A DNA stretch of 64,000 nt from Membranipora membranacea (taxonomy: Eukaryota > Bryozoa > Gymnolaemata > Cheilostomatida > Membraniporidae), in NCBI GenBank assembly GCA_914767715.1, contig OU612071.1, positions 25,355,681 through 25,419,680 on the forward strand. Reading direction: 5' to 3'. The position numbers were made by a program, and so were the translations under genes. The first letter of the stretch is position 1. Every line of letters starts with the position of its first letter. The notes under the pieces are model-generated. The model ran no database searches and was not told where the DNA came from. It saw only the letters and a program-made list of their open reading frames with translations. Shown here one piece after another: positions 23,093-36,270 of the stretch.

Positions 23093-25198
23093 CTAAACCA
23101 GTGCCCCCTATAATCACCGCCCTAATCACCACAAACAAAAATACCGTGGCACAACTATACAAAAGGCTTAACTATAATCGTTGCCATTATTAGTGAAGCT
23201 GAGCAGAAACCCACCAAGCAGCTAGCGGAGTTGAAGATCAAAATATCAGTATTATAACTAGCATAAATTAACGTTGATGAGATTCACCAATGCAAACTAA
23301 AGACAAATTGCTTATGGATGATATGCTGGGCTAACAAATTTGTATTAAGATACCATGTTAATGCCAGGAAAAAGAATTTGCGTGCAGAATGTGTATGTTT
23401 GATAGCTATCTTTTTAGCTGCGTTTTAACACACACACGCAACACACACACGCGTACACACGCACACATGCACACACGTACATCAAACATACATACATACA
23501 AGAATTAACCCACTCGACCAGAGATTGAGTAGGGATCAAGTATCAAACTCACCTGATTACACGCTGAAGACCCAGTAAACTTCCGAAGTTCACCCTGCAT
23601 ACAGAGGAGAGACTGATAAGGACATGTCTGACCGAGCTACAGCCTCGGCTACAACTGTGCTGTGGACGGACAACTGTCTTCTCCTAGCAGGCTACAAAAT
23701 AAATGTCAGGTCAATGAAGAATACAGACAGTAAACTGAGTAGAAATAAGAGCAGGATATAGGACCAAAATGTGTTGGAAATTAGGGGCAAAGATCTAATT
23801 ACCAATTACCACAAACACAAATACCGTGGCACAACTATCCATAAAGGTAAACTGTCGCAGTTGCCATTATTAGTGAAGCCAAGCAGAGACATTGTATCAC
23901 CAAGCAGCTAGCCAAGTTGAAGATCGAACCATCAATATAATTTATTACTAGCATATAATACAATATATAATATAAGGCAAACTAAAGATAAAATGCCTAT
24001 GGATGATACGCTGGGTTAACAAAGTTGTTGTAAAATACCATGGAAAACAATTTCCGTGCAGAATTTGTACGTTTTGACAACTATCTCTTTAGCTGCATTT
24101 TAATACACACACACACAACACACAAACCCATGCATACATACATACATGCATATATCCAGTACCAGAAATTAAGTAGGGATCAAGTATCAAACTCACCTGA
24201 TTATGCTCTGATCGAAGATCCAGTAAACTTTTGAAGTTCACCCTGCATACAGAAGAGAGACTGATAAGGACTTTTCTGACCGAGCTAAAGCCTCGGCTAC
24301 ACCTGTGCTGTGGACAGACAACTGTCTTCTCCTAGCAGGCTACAAAATAAATGTCAGGTCAATGAAGAATACAGACAGTAAACTGAGTAGAAATAAGAGC
24401 AGGATATAGGACCAAAATGTGTTGGAAATTAGGGGCAAAGATCTATATTTGTGTGTCCGATACTTCATAACTGTTGATGTCTGCCGTTCTAGTCAGATCA
24501 TTTTATGGTGTTAGTCTTATTTATCTGAATGAATGAAGGTCATTGTCACTGATGCATCGTATCGGGTTAGTTTGCTTGCATCGTACAAGTTATCAGACTA
24601 GATGCTTACAGTTAGATCAATACAGATTTTGAGTCTAGAAAAAATGTAGACTTACTGTACTTATGCAAACTTACTTCTATTATGGTGTAAAGATTCTATA
24701 TCATTATCACCAACGGCTAACAAGCTTTATGAATAATTGTTTATTGTCCCCCCTTTCCTCTCGCAAAGTAAATTACACAATCTGAGGTGCTGGGGGGGGG
24801 GGGGGAGGTTCGGACCCACAATCTGTGAAAAGCTATGGGAACTACTAAAATGATTGGTGTAGTGACAGACATAAGCAGTCAGGAATCTAGTTATCATCAT
24901 GAAGGCTTCTAACTGATGGTAATAGATGTATATTTGATCCCTCCAATATTAATTGTTTGACCCAATAAGTATGTGCGTTGCAATGTTGGTAGTCCGTATA
25001 TTTTATAGCGACCCTAGCAGCTAATTACCCACGCAGTCTATCCTACGCTGTGTAATATCCAGCTAGTTATATAAACCAAGCTTAGGCAGAAGAAGTACAA
25101 TTTTATATACGGCTAGATTAGCTGCTGTCCCAGTTGACCTGTTCCAAATCTCTGTGAGACATTTCACGTGAATTTCAATAAATTAATTTAGAAGTCAT
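23093..25198 (+). repeat. Composite repeat copy 3 with internal tandem duplication
   Basis: Blocks c-b-a occur twice in a row (23093-23791 and 23796-24441), then block g (24442-25198). Each a-block ends with GGGGCAAAGATCT-type sequence. CA microsatellites lie near 23430-23470 and 24103-24120. A run of 14 G at 24792-24805 replaces a short G run in the 11-kb copy. Confidence 0.82.
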
Positions 25199-25200
25199 TA

Positions 25201-26870
25201 CCATGGCCCAGAAAGTCGGATAAAACTAAACTTATCTGCTGTGAATTTAATTTAAAAAGGCCTGAATTGAATTAAACATTTAATTGAATTATTCAAACTT
25301 CTCTGCATCAAACTTTTCTGTTCTGCATCAAACTTTTCTGTTCTGCATCAAACTTTTCTACTCTGCATCAAACTTTTCTACTCTGAATCAAACTTTTCCA
25401 CTTTGAACCTAGCTTTTCCGCTCCATTGATATAAACCACCCTATATTATATATTGCTGTGTGTAGGTCTACCAATAGTTCATAGTCAATAGGCTTTCATT
25501 TCAATTCATCATTGATGATTTGCAATAGAACTGCATGGCAGTCTTTATCAAGGCCACAGTCACACAGCATGGACAATACGTGTCTCCCAAACATTTCAAA
25601 CAGCTATATCAGAAATCTCTATTTAAACTGGTTTATACAGGGAGACCCTCTGTTTGCTTTTCTAGACAGATTATTATTTCTTCATGTATGTTGGATTCTA
25701 AACCCGTCCAGCACATAAATGTGAAAAGTGTATCATCATATAAATTGTTGATTGCCTCAACAGACAAAAAGTCTTACTCTCTTTGGACCCATCCTTTCAC
25801 AAATTTCGTTAGGCTATACGCTGAAGCTAAGCTATTATCATGTATGAGTCTGAGTATGTATGAGTCAGATTGCTAACAAAAATATATAACATTCTGCTGA
25901 TGCAAAGCAATAAAACCTTATAGAAAACAAAGAGCTGGCATCTGACCAGTTTCAATTCTATTTCATGACACCTGCTCTTACTAAAATAATTACCCTCGTA
26001 GAGGCTGCCCTTGCAAAAACCTCCGCACCACTTGGAATACTATCATTACATCTGTATGTATTACCTAGGTAAAAACTCCCAGTAAATTTCCCTAATGTAT
26101 TGGGATGTTTTCTTGAACTGCATTTTTAGCCTGTCCATATTATCAAAGTAGTATTATCTCCTGTGTGGTTATGCAGCAACCAACTGGTGTGAATTGTCAT
26201 GTTTGTATCAGTATCAATTAAAAGTTTGACACATTGTTTGAAATAGTGGTATTAGGTCAGACTCGTGCTAACAGAATGAATTAGGTTTTCGGGTGAGGAT
26301 TGTGGCCAGCAAAACCATAAGCCCATTTATTTGTAGTGACCTCACTTAGATTGCTGCAGAATTCATATTGTCAAGCTAGCAGAAAACAATGTCCATACAT
26401 TGCTTCATTTTTTTTTAATTGTTATATTGGTTATTATAGAAATTTCATGGAAATCGATTATTTGTAATGAGTGGAAAAATAAATTTTATGACTTTACCAC
26501 TAGTAAGATAGCAATGAAAATTCCCTTTTTGTATAGTATAAGAAAGATTTGTGCTGAGGCCAGTCAGTCTAGGGCTGGTGATAAGCTGTTGCCCTTAGTA
26601 TAGTAAAGGTCGCTATTAAAGTTTGTTCCCAAAAACTAGGCTTGTTTGCTGACTAACGAAACAAGTATGATAAGAGTAGTGGTAGTGGTAGAACGGAAAA
26701 GTTTAATTCAGAGTAGAAAAGTTTGATTAAGAGGAGAAAAGTTTGATGCAGAAAAGTTTAATGCAGAAAAGTTTGATTATATTCACTGAAATGTTTAATT
26801 CAATTCAGGCCTTTTTTAAAGTAAATTCACAGCAGATAAGTTTAATTTTATCCGGCTTTCTGGGCCAGGG
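25201..26870. mobile_element. TIR DNA element with subterminal tandem repeats (non-autonomous)
   Basis: Left end CCATGGCCCAGAAAGTCGG and right end complementary to CCCTGGCCCAGAAAGCCGG. The TIR extends about 80 bp through AAACTTATCTGCTGTGAATTTA and AATTGAATTAAAC. Just inside each end is an array of ~21-bp units (CTGCATCAAACTTTTCT, about 25295-25425; complement AGAAAAGTTTGATGCAG, about 26690-26790). TA flanks both ends (25199-25200, 26871-26872). TACCATGG is also repeated at both sides, so an 8-bp TSD reading is possible. Internal frames (25535-25876, 26400-26603) resemble no transposase. Confidence 0.75.
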
Positions 26871-26871
26871 T

Positions 26872-26930
26872 ACCATGGCAACCATGACAGTGCAATATAC
26901 AACGCCTAACTTCATGTAGAGAGGCATGCA
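26872..26930 (-). repeat. Fragment of the 433-bp LTR family
   Basis: Reverse complement of LTR positions near its 5' start (CATGGCAACCATGACAGTG, then GCCTAACTTCATG), with several mismatches. An older relative of the LTRs at 2855 and 4351, directly abutting the TIR element. Confidence 0.75.
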
Positions 26931-26934
26931 GAAA

Positions 26935-27935
26935 TAACTTTTCTGGACTGACAACACATAGCCAACACTCAAATATTAATGCATTTACCATATATTAGTA
27001 TGACTCCAGCATGAGAACAGTTTACTTCCCGTTGTTATCGACAGGGCTCTCAACCACTCAGGTTTAACCCGAGTTACTCAGATTTTTGGGTTCAACTCAG
27101 GCTACTCAGGGGATTTTAGAATGTAAGCTAAAAACTCAGATTTTGCTCGTTGGCAGAGATGAATAATATATAAACAATGCTAAATGTTGCCTTACAATAA
27201 TTTATGCCATATTATTAATGAATGATCCAGTATTAGATTCTAGCTGTGATAAGCTATGTAAATAATACTGCACTGCCTATACTAATAATGCCTCTCACTG
27301 CACTCACTGTAAAAATACTCTCAATGTACTGCCTATTCAAGGCATTTCTAAATCAATGATCAAACAATGATCCCAAAGATCCCAAGAGATTATTATGGCT
27401 AAATAGAAATTGGAATTTTAGACATGTTAATTGAGTGATTTTGCAGGTGAACCGGAATCCAGACAATGATTTCAATAGCATCACATTACATTAATTATGC
27501 CTTTCTACCCTGGCGCCTCGATTCGATTATTGCACTGCCTATACTAATAATGCCTCTCACTGCATTCACTCTGTAATAATACTCTCACTGCACTGCCTAT
27601 TCAAGTGTCATTTCTAAATCAATGATCAAACAATGATTTATAAGCGTTATAGAATATCAACACTTTACACCCCAACTGAGATGAATAATAAAGATAACAT
27701 CAAACTTTTGCATGAGAATAATGTGTGGTATTTGTTGTGGGTATTTGTGATAAGCTATGCTCTTATTGAACTGCCAATCCCAGAGATCCCAAGAGATTTT
27801 TATGGCTAAATAGAAATTGGAATTTTAGACATGTTAAAAAAGTGATTTTGCAGGTGAACCGGATAAATCCAGGCAATGATTTCAATAGCATCACATTACA
27901 TTAATTATGCCTTTCAACCCTGGCGCCTCAATTCA
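26935..27935. repeat. Repeat block i' with an internal direct duplication
   Basis: 26935-27330 is the inverted copy of 12060-12510. Segments 27377-27525 and 27786-27933 are direct duplicates (starting GATCCCAAGAGATT, ending TGGCGCCTC), about 409 bp apart. No coding signal. Confidence 0.78.
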
Positions 27936-28749
27936 TCAGCCTTTAAATCAATATTTTTACAAACATCATATTTCAACATCATGGGGATTCATCTTCACCT
28001 GTGGTGACGGCCTTGGTTAGTCCATATGAATTGGTTCATCTGGATCAAATCTAAAATTATTTACGATTTTATGTTTACAAGAAATGCTCTAGGTTTTTAT
28101 TGATTTACTTGCTATCACAAACATGAAATGTTGCGAGAAAAGGATGCATATACTTTGTCAATAAAGGAGCTTGCTCTTAATATCGGAATTGGATAGAGAC
28201 AGTTAATAATATCCCTGATATATCCTTCCCTGAGAAGGATATAAAACCTCTATTTAACTTCTTAAAGAGGTTGCTAAAAATCCCTTTTTGGCAACCTCTT
28301 CCACCGTCCATATGGCATACAATTGGCAACAGTGTTCAGCCTCTTCCGGTAACCTCTTTCCAACTCAGTTTAGACAACTATTTGTCCGCTGGGTAATTGA
28401 CTGACATACGCCTCTCAAGAAATCATATCAATGAGTGTTCTTTTGCCTTAATAATCACCAGCACTATGTGCACCTTATGATAATTGTAGCTTGTTTGCTT
28501 TAACTAACTCACAGTCACATCATCAACATATCGGATAGTTAGTTAGGCCCACTACTTAGACTTACTACTTACCATTTAGTACATAACTATATTCTTCTAG
28601 ATTTTTCACCCTGTGTGGCTTTCAGGCTTTCATCGCTGGCTTGATTTACTGCATGTATTGACATAATCGTAGCTTATTCGCTTAAACTATATTACGGGAG
28701 CAACATTAACTTAGGCCTACTACAACTAGTACTACTAGTTTGTTAGTAG
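27936..28749. other. No supported gene
   Basis: AT-rich unique-looking sequence; no ORF, array or inverted repeat recognised. Confidence 0.4.
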
Positions 28750-28757
28750 TTCTACAG

Positions 28758-28838
28758 CATAGGCATCTGGAGTTACAAGCATGTCCAGGGAAAGGGGGTG
28801 GTTGATACTGGACATGCTTGTAACTCCAGATGCCTATG
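28758..28838. mobile_element. 81-bp mini-MITE with 8-bp TSD
   Basis: Termini CATAGGCATCTGGAGTTACA continuing to a 31-bp perfect inverted repeat with an ~19-bp loop. TTCTACAG duplicated at 28750-28757 and 28839-28846. An 8-bp TSD fits hAT-type transposition. Relatives lie at 36199-36270 and, partly, at 35767-35925 and 36088-36150. Confidence 0.85.
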
Positions 28839-28849
28839 TTCTACAGTGC

Positions 28850-29750
28850 CAAACTTGACAAAAAACGCTTACTTGTTGTTACTCACTCATGTTGTACAAA
28901 TTGAGGGATAAAACAGAGATATAATCTATCTTTACTTGATACTCACCCTTTAAAACACATTATGTTTGGTGTAAGCAGATAAGATACTCTTACATAAGCA
29001 GAAAAGAGCAAAAATTACAGAGAAATATTCACATGCTGCAGACACTCATTTCTTGTTTCTCCATGGAGACTGAATACATTTGATGTCCTGAAAGTTCTAA
29101 TCAATAACACATCAGGTTTTATGTAACGGCTCAATGATAACCTTGGACCTTATAATTCTGTGCTTAGACCATATTCCAAATTAAACTAGCGAGTATTGTT
29201 TTCTGTTATTGCGAAAGCACAACTCCAACTTTTAACTCTACAAAAAAATTATCAATTGAAACCCAAAATCATTGTTATTTGTTGCTATTGTATAGAACAA
29301 GTAACAGCTACAGTTCTTACACAATGTAAGGCCAGTACAGAACACTCAGATTGTGGTTAGTAAAGTGAATAGCTTCATCGTTCTTATCGCACAGTGCATA
29401 TATAAATGAATGTTTACACAACAGACGAATTCATGACATATATCATAAATTGATTGTATACCACAAGTACGCCCGATTTCAGTCATTGCCCAAAATGCAC
29501 AAAAACCACCGAATATCGGGCCATTTGTAGACGATCCCGGAAAGCTGTTGTGAACGAGCCATTTCTCTTTAGCCCACTTTTATTTCGCAGCTATCTGCAA
29601 GCTCCGTTTGATCCAGTCCACGAGCTAGGATATACTGACAGATAAAACCAATAAGATTATTTAGTATTTGAAATTCGGGGTTTGTGAATTTGCATAATTG
29701 CCGCATTACGCATTTGCATAATTTTAGGATTTGTCTTCTACTATTATGAT
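28850..29750. other. No supported gene
   Basis: AT-rich; the frame at 29454-29645 has no domain. Nothing else seen. Confidence 0.4.
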
Positions 29751-29762
29751 AATAAAGTATAC

Positions 29763-29952
29763 GGGTTCACTAAAATGCGGAAATCCGTGATCACGCAAAT
29801 TCACGTGCGTGTTGCGGGAATTAGTGCGTATTTCCGCATTTTAGTCAATCCTGTGTGGGATTGACTAAAATGCGGAAATCACCTTGTGACCTACTTGTGA
29901 CCTTGAAACGCATTTTTCCGCATTTTAGTCAAAATTGACTAAAATGCGGAAA
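29763..29952. repeat. Left terminus with nested perfect hairpins
   Basis: After GGGTTCACTAAAATGCGG come two perfect hairpins built from the same motif: a 20-bp stem at 29831-29850/29859-29878 and an 18-bp stem with 2-nt loop at 29915-29932/29935-29952, both of the form TTTCCGCATTTTAGTCAA facing its complement. Five copies of the GCGGAAA motif lie within 190 bp. Confidence 0.85.
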
Positions 29953-29959
29953 TTTCATA

Positions 29960-31680
29960 TTTAGCTTTTTTTACCACTGAATGTGGCCTATAAGTATAAA
30001 ATTGATATGTGTTCTATGAAAACATCTCATAGGCCATGTGTATGGGCAATCTGGGTTAGAAATTATGTGTTATAGTACAGCTGTAGCACTATTTATGTAA
30101 AGCGGAATTCCCAGTGAAATATGTACATGAGTATTCAGGGGAAGATAACTCTAATATGATGATTTGACAAACAAAATTCCCATGATAGTTACTATTTCTG
30201 AAATGCAGATTTTGATAGAGGCAAGTTTTATTGAGCAGAAATGCTTTTATGGACATATTATACATTGAGAGTGAAGCTATAGGACACTAGTATACATTGA
30301 GAGTGAAGCTAGATAATATATGCAATTAGCAACCCGGGTGTTTACACATCGATAGTTAACCTGATATCTTACAAGTGGTGACGTTAGGTGATTATCATTG
30401 TAGTAGCAAAAAAGTCATCGGAGAACATAGGAAGACATCTGTGAAAACATGTAGATCAGTCTATTGGTGATCAAGTCCTTCGTAGCGGAACCGTATACAA
30501 TAGAGCATAGCCACCCACTTTGACACCAAAGATTATTTTTCGGGAAAGGCAGGGTGGTCCTTGTCACAACAATTTATAGGAGTGTTTTTGGTTTTTCTTT
30601 CTGCTCTATTGAAGTGCAAATGAACTAATTATAACTTATAATATCTAAGCACATAGTCAAGATTACGTGATGAGACTGAGTAATTATAATATTTATTTTC
30701 ATAAGCCACACAATAATCATATTGATCAGCCTGTATAAAAGCACAAGTGAGTCCAACAATGTAGTTGGTAGATATTTATAAAACAATTCATTGTTTCAGG
30801 TATTGATAGTGTAGACGCGTAATATCAGCCAATGTTTTACTAAAACCAGGGGTAGTTTATAAGCATACATACATCTGTAACTTTGTATTTAGCAAGATTA
30901 AACCTTGATTCACTGTGGTGTTTATGAAATAAAACTGACCTACATTAGATGAGTTGAATTTTGGCAGGAGGAAAAGTTTGACATTTCACAATCTGAACTT
31001 TATCGATAGACTACATTTCCTTTGAAAAGCTCTCTATCGTTTCTACGAAGGTACCAGCTTTGATGGCTGTGTCTTTCGGCTCAAAGACACAATTTATGTT
31101 GATTGGAGAGTCTGTTGTGACCTTCTGAACAAGATGGACTAGAATCTATCGATCATGAGGCAGCTTCAGTCCATAGCAAGAGTTATTCTCAGCAATCACA
31201 GAACTCCGTAGATGCATCCCTAGAAGAATATATAAAAATGCCAACTGTCAGCTGAGCAGTCTGGGGGCAACTTATCACCGGTTGTCCCCTCATTGAACAT
31301 ACATGTCAAAGAGAGAACAACTCTATGATTTGTCTCAATTTGAAGTGAAAAAAGCAGGGAACAGGGAGGGTATCCCACCCGTCCTCCCTGCCGAAAAAGA
31401 GACTCCATGATGAGACAGAAACAAACAGACCGCAGCTTCTTCCCTAATGATATTGAAAATGCTTTGACCACCCCCTAGCTAAAAGCTGATGGTTGATCAT
31501 TGTGCGGGTCTCTAAAGGTCTAATGTTTCAGAATTTATTTCATATCTTTTACCTACAACTAGGGCATATGCCTCCAATCGGACAAATCATCCTGTCACAG
31601 TATCATATGACATAAGGTTTTGCTTTAGATACACACAGACCATCCTTGGTATTAAATCTAACTGCTAACTGCTAACTGAC
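29960..31680. other. Interior of the 7-kb element, no supported gene
   Basis: A 21-bp sequence (TATACATTGAGAGTGAAGCT plus A) is tandemly duplicated near 30260-30315. A plus-strand frame around 31130-31250 (Ser/Gln-rich) and a minus frame 31220-31471 are open but unrecognised. Confidence 0.4.
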
Positions 31681-32870
31681 CAGCAGTAGTATGACAAAAA
31701 ATTTGAAAGTGGGATTCTGAAGTATTGAACAATGATGTGGTTTGATTCAACATATGTCTCAATATATATATATCACTGACCTTATTGTACACAGTTCTTC
31801 ACCATTATAAATAAACATGCTGCATAACATCAGTATACTAAATACTGCAAACGTGACCAAGGAGTCTGGAAATCATCTGAAAAAAAAAAGAAATATAAAA
31901 TTTGTGGGGACGGTGAGATGGTGCGATCGGTCAGCGCGCTTGCTATTCACTGCCAGGTGATTGGTGCCGCAGGATTTGTGAGTTCAAATCCCGTTGGGGG
32001 AGCTTTCAAGGTTGATTGTTCCAGCCCCCAGCACCCTCGGGTGTATACCTCTTCTATAATATGGGGAACCATTGTTACTGCCTGTTAAACACATTAATAG
32101 TTTGTTTACTCAAACCCTAGAATGTAAGGAAGGGTAATTTTGTGGCAGCAGGGAGGGTACATGTGATAGTCCGTTACGTTACTCAAAACAAATTTTCAGG
32201 CCATGCAATGAGTACTACTGAAGCTGGATTTTTAGTCACATTGAAGAGCATTTCTAGCACCTTACTTCTTAGGGGTGTATATCCTCTCTACCCAAGAGCA
32301 CAAAAAAACCGTGTTTGAAGAGGATAGCTTCTTTTGAACTACCCAAGAGGAGTTTTAATAAAATGGCTTTGTGGAAATTGGGGTGTGCTAACATAAAGTC
32401 ACCTCCTAACTAGCATTTTTATTTACTTCTCTTGGGTTATTTATGAAGGATGTACACAAATCAATTTTCAAAACTTAGGCGTTGCGCGAAGTGACATTAT
32501 GAGATCGTACTGTTTTTTTAGCTTGTCTTCAAAAGCTAATATTTATATGGGTTATAAGGTAGTTTGAGTTTGAAGTACTGAACAATGGTTGGATTTCACA
32601 CATGCGGCCACGGGATAGGTTAAGTTTCACATTATACTTCTTTCTGACGGGTATTTCTTACCTGAATGTTATTCATCGCCATAACACATAAACATGCATC
32701 ATAACATCAGCACACTTATAACTTCAACCTGACCTGGAAATCTGGGAACAACCTGAAATATAAAATATGTAGGAACCATTGTTACCGTTAGTGGTTTGTT
32801 TACGCCAACCCAACAATGAAAGGGACTTGTGTGGGTGGGGAGGGTATAAATCAGATGGATTTACTGTAAG
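31680..32870. repeat. Diverged direct duplication, about 840-880 bp apart
   Basis: Segment 31725-31910 plus 32068-32160 is similar to 32570-32870 (shared CATAACATCAG, CTGGAAATC and GGAACCATTGTTAC landmarks). The first copy is split by the SINE. Confidence 0.65.
31905..32067 (+). mobile_element. tRNA-derived SINE with TSD TGGGGA
   Basis: A-box-like TGGTGCGATCGGTCAGCGC and B-box GAGTTCAAATCCC in tRNA spacing, followed by a ~70-bp tail. TGGGGA occurs at 31905-31910 and 32062-32067. The diverged duplicate at about 32755-32790 lacks the insert (ATATGTAGGAACCATTG), serving as an empty site. Confidence 0.7.
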
Positions 32871-35760
32871 TAGTCTGTAAAATTACTCCACATACAACTG
32901 TGTGTGGGGCTTATCAAACTTGCTAATTACCAGTATCAATCCTTTTCATAATAGCACACACACTATGTAATGTGCTCCGTATTTCAGGCTATGCAATCGA
33001 CACAACAGATTTTCAGAAGTCATGGACCGGTGGGTAGGGCACTCACTTATTTGAGGTATTTTGGACAATTGCTGTTATAAACTACCTGTTGTCAACCCTC
33101 TGTATGAGACTAATTATGTTGTCAGAAAAGTCTTGATCATGGGGCAAGAGCTATGATGAACACCTACTCCCACCATGTGATCATTCAGGGATTATGAGGC
33201 AACTGAGATAGGTCTAGAACATATCACTCGCAGCACGTAATGCCAAAAATTATCAAAATTACCTCAACATAAAGTCTGTTTCCCATGTTTCCCACTCTTT
33301 GGATAGTCATGATCACGCATGCAGGATTGTCCTTGCATGGTATGATGAGAGTAATCGACCTGTATTCACTCACAGATTGAATTAACTTTTAGTGACACTC
33401 AGTTCTACAAGTACCAATAACAAACAAAATCAGTGCCAAGCTACATCAAAAAACGCCTGCGATGGATTTTTGAGGCAAGATACAAACAATTAAACATCGT
33501 TGGACAAACTGATCAATGATGAGGATACAGATATATTAGTTGTTTCGCAATTGATGAATCAAATTGAATTAAGAGAGCTCAATGGGGAAAAAAATGAAAA
33601 ACTGCTGATTTTTCACATAATATGACACTAATTACCTTACCACCAAGCAACTCAAGCTTTCTTCACATTATTCGGCAATTTTTTAAGTTTTATGACTAGG
33701 TCAACTTACAATGGCTTTTGCTTGTTAGACCAATGAACTCCCTCATTGGTTAGACAGGCACACTGTATAGTGTTGAGTACTGCAGACGAAACAGTGGCAT
33801 TGCCTGTGAGTAACCAGTGAACATCTGACATCTTCGCTACCGCACATCTAAAATGGCAAGTGGTCTTCACCTTCATTTCACTTAATTACTGATGCCAAAT
33901 TCAATTGTACATGGACAAGCAGTGCAACTAAATATGCTACTTCGCAGCAATATGTTTAGAGATTATTTTATATTTTCAAGGCAAAGAGCAGCGATGATGC
34001 CGCTTTTTTTTTTAGTGCAAGTATTTCACTTAATGGTTAACCATTTAAAAAAAATGACTATTGGGATTAATGCACTATAAGCTGTCTAATAAATAATTCT
34101 GTGAGCCAAAACCAGAGACCTAGGATCTCCATGACAAATTCATCAGCTTTAATGATGAAAGAGGCGGTAAGTACATTAACACTAAGCTGTTCAGTGTAGG
34201 CATATGGCCCAAGTTTCATTTATATTCCAAACAGTGCACTGTCTAGCGTGCTGGTCTATGAAACTTAGTAATAGCATCTGAATGATGTGGAGCACAATTA
34301 AGTCAGGTCTAAATGGGTGTGCTTACAACCTCATGACCTATCTATAGGCGAAAGGGCTCGCACCACCCTCACCCTGCCTGCACTCTCACTGCTCACACAT
34401 AGCTAGCGTTAAATTCCGTTAAAAGTTACCTACTCAATAAGTGTGAGCAGACAACTCAGCAAACAAATCATCTAAAGCATATTTCTACACAGGGTGTGAA
34501 ATATGATGAAGTAATCTTATGGGAAAAATAAAAAGCCCACAGACATCTTTGTCATCTAGACTTGATTTTCCTAAAAGACTAGAGGTAGCCTACTCACACT
34601 GATCTTTGTCTCAGTCGCAGTTCTCAATGAATAGAAATGAGTATGAAGACCACCAATCGCTCTTCTCACAGTAAAACCATCGCCAGTAAGAGAAAAAACC
34701 TTTTTTCCTGCAACAAGCAAATATCATGCACTTACAGGCCCAGGTAATATCCATACTGTACATTGTTTTTTCTGCATATTCTTTCAATGCAATGTGGGTT
34801 ATGATCTTCAGAAGTAATACATTCAGAAGCAATACTATGGATAAATTGACAAATTTCTAGTAATCTGAATACAACTACATGTACATTTCTAAGAACCACC
34901 AAGCCTCACTACTTTCAGCTTTCTAAAGTGGGGATCATAAGAAGGAGGGGTGTATAGTATATGATTAAGTTAGCTTGAAAAATCTTTTTCTTTTCATTTA
35001 GCCATATGGCATAAACAAACCAAAGCTCAATTTTGGTGTGATATGAAGTGTATTTGTATTTGTATGCATATCATAACAAAAACTTTTTTATCACACATTC
35101 TAATGTAGGCTACAGCAACTGTGCTTGATCAAACCAGCAAGTAAGCTAGGGGAAAAACATCGGTATTTTGTAGCTGGCAACAGACTGTAGTGTAGTGTTA
35201 TTATGCCCATACATAGCTATAGCAATTACAGGAGCAAACGAATTTTGAGAATTCCATCGACCATTGATATTTCTGTGGTCGAGTACAAAATCAATTACAA
35301 CACGGACAATGCTTAAGGATATGTCCCCATTGATTCCCCAACAACCAATGTAAGAGGAATTAACTGAGCGTTAGGCGATCTACTGACCAAGGAAGCCTTT
35401 GAAGCACAGCACATGTTGTTTCAAAAGAGTACAAATAAATGGCAATTTTATATCGAATTAATATTAATTAAAGTCACTCATTGTTGTGCTGTTGTACGGT
35501 GAGTGAGTATAATGCAACCACACGCAGGTCCCATGTCCCAAGGGCCGTAACATCCACACACAACTCATCACAACCCAGGGTTAATGTGTTGTGCGCCATG
35601 TGACGCAGGGGGTTGGATCAAGTTGAAGTTAAAAGTTTAGTTTGAGCGCACCAAACCAACCAAGACCTTGACAAGATTATGGACTTGAGTTCCTACCTAG
35701 GCTTATATATATAATGTAAAATAAGGCTTGCAAGTAAGTCCCAGGCCAGGGGCACCATGG
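32870..35760. other. Interior of the 7-kb element, no supported gene
   Basis: AT-rich; frames at 33892-34080 and 34611-34832 have no domains. No arrays seen. Confidence 0.4.
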
Positions 35761-35766
35761 GACTAT

Positions 35767-35925
35767 CGGCATCTGGAGAACTTACAAGCATGCAATTGTA
35801 TACTTCGCCAATCCGATGTCCATCGGCAAAGTTAGCCTGTCTTGAAAAGCTTTGTTTGAGGGTGGGCGCCGAAAAAAGCTTGTCAAGATAGGCTATGGCA
35901 AAGTATACATGCTTATAACCTCCAC
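35767..35925. mobile_element. Decayed palindromic MITE related to the 28758 family
   Basis: Starts GGCATCTGGAG.ACTTACAAGCATG and ends with a complementary CATGCTTATAACCTCC. The internal arms TGTATACTTCGCCAAT/GGCAAAGTATACATGC and TAGCCTGTCTTGA/TCAAGATAGGCTA also pair. Confidence 0.65.
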
Positions 35926-36087
35926 ACAGTCACTGATCATCACACAATACAGCACTGACTTGAGTAAGTGTAATGTGTTGGTATATAACAGCAGAGTATT
36001 GGTTTAGATCAGTGAGTGGGAAGGCTACTAGACTTGTAACTAGTAAGCTGAGTAAGTAGTAGTAATAGTACTACCTACAGTAAAGTC

Positions 36088-36150
36088 ATAGGCATCTGGA
36101 GTTACAATACAATCATGTATACTTTGCCAATGTCCATGATCATGATCATG
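36088..36150. repeat. Left half of the 28758-type MITE plus a short palindrome
   Basis: CATAGGCATCTGGAGTTACA followed by ATGTCCATGATCATGATCAT, itself palindromic with GGACAT. The right TIR is missing. Confidence 0.6.
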
Positions 36151-36198
36151 GACATACATTGGTCACCCATCCTAGTCCTTTCCAAGCAAGGTATAGGC

Positions 36199-36270
36199 CA
36201 TAGGCATCTGGAGTTACAAGCATGTCCAGTATCAACCATACTGGACATGCTTGTAACTCCAGATGCCTAT
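36199..36270. mobile_element. 72-bp mini-MITE, 28758 family
   Basis: CATAGGCATCTGGAGTTACA, an inner hairpin CCAGTATcaaccATACTGG, and the inverted end. A clear 8-bp TSD is not visible (GGCC-rich flanks on both sides). Confidence 0.8.
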
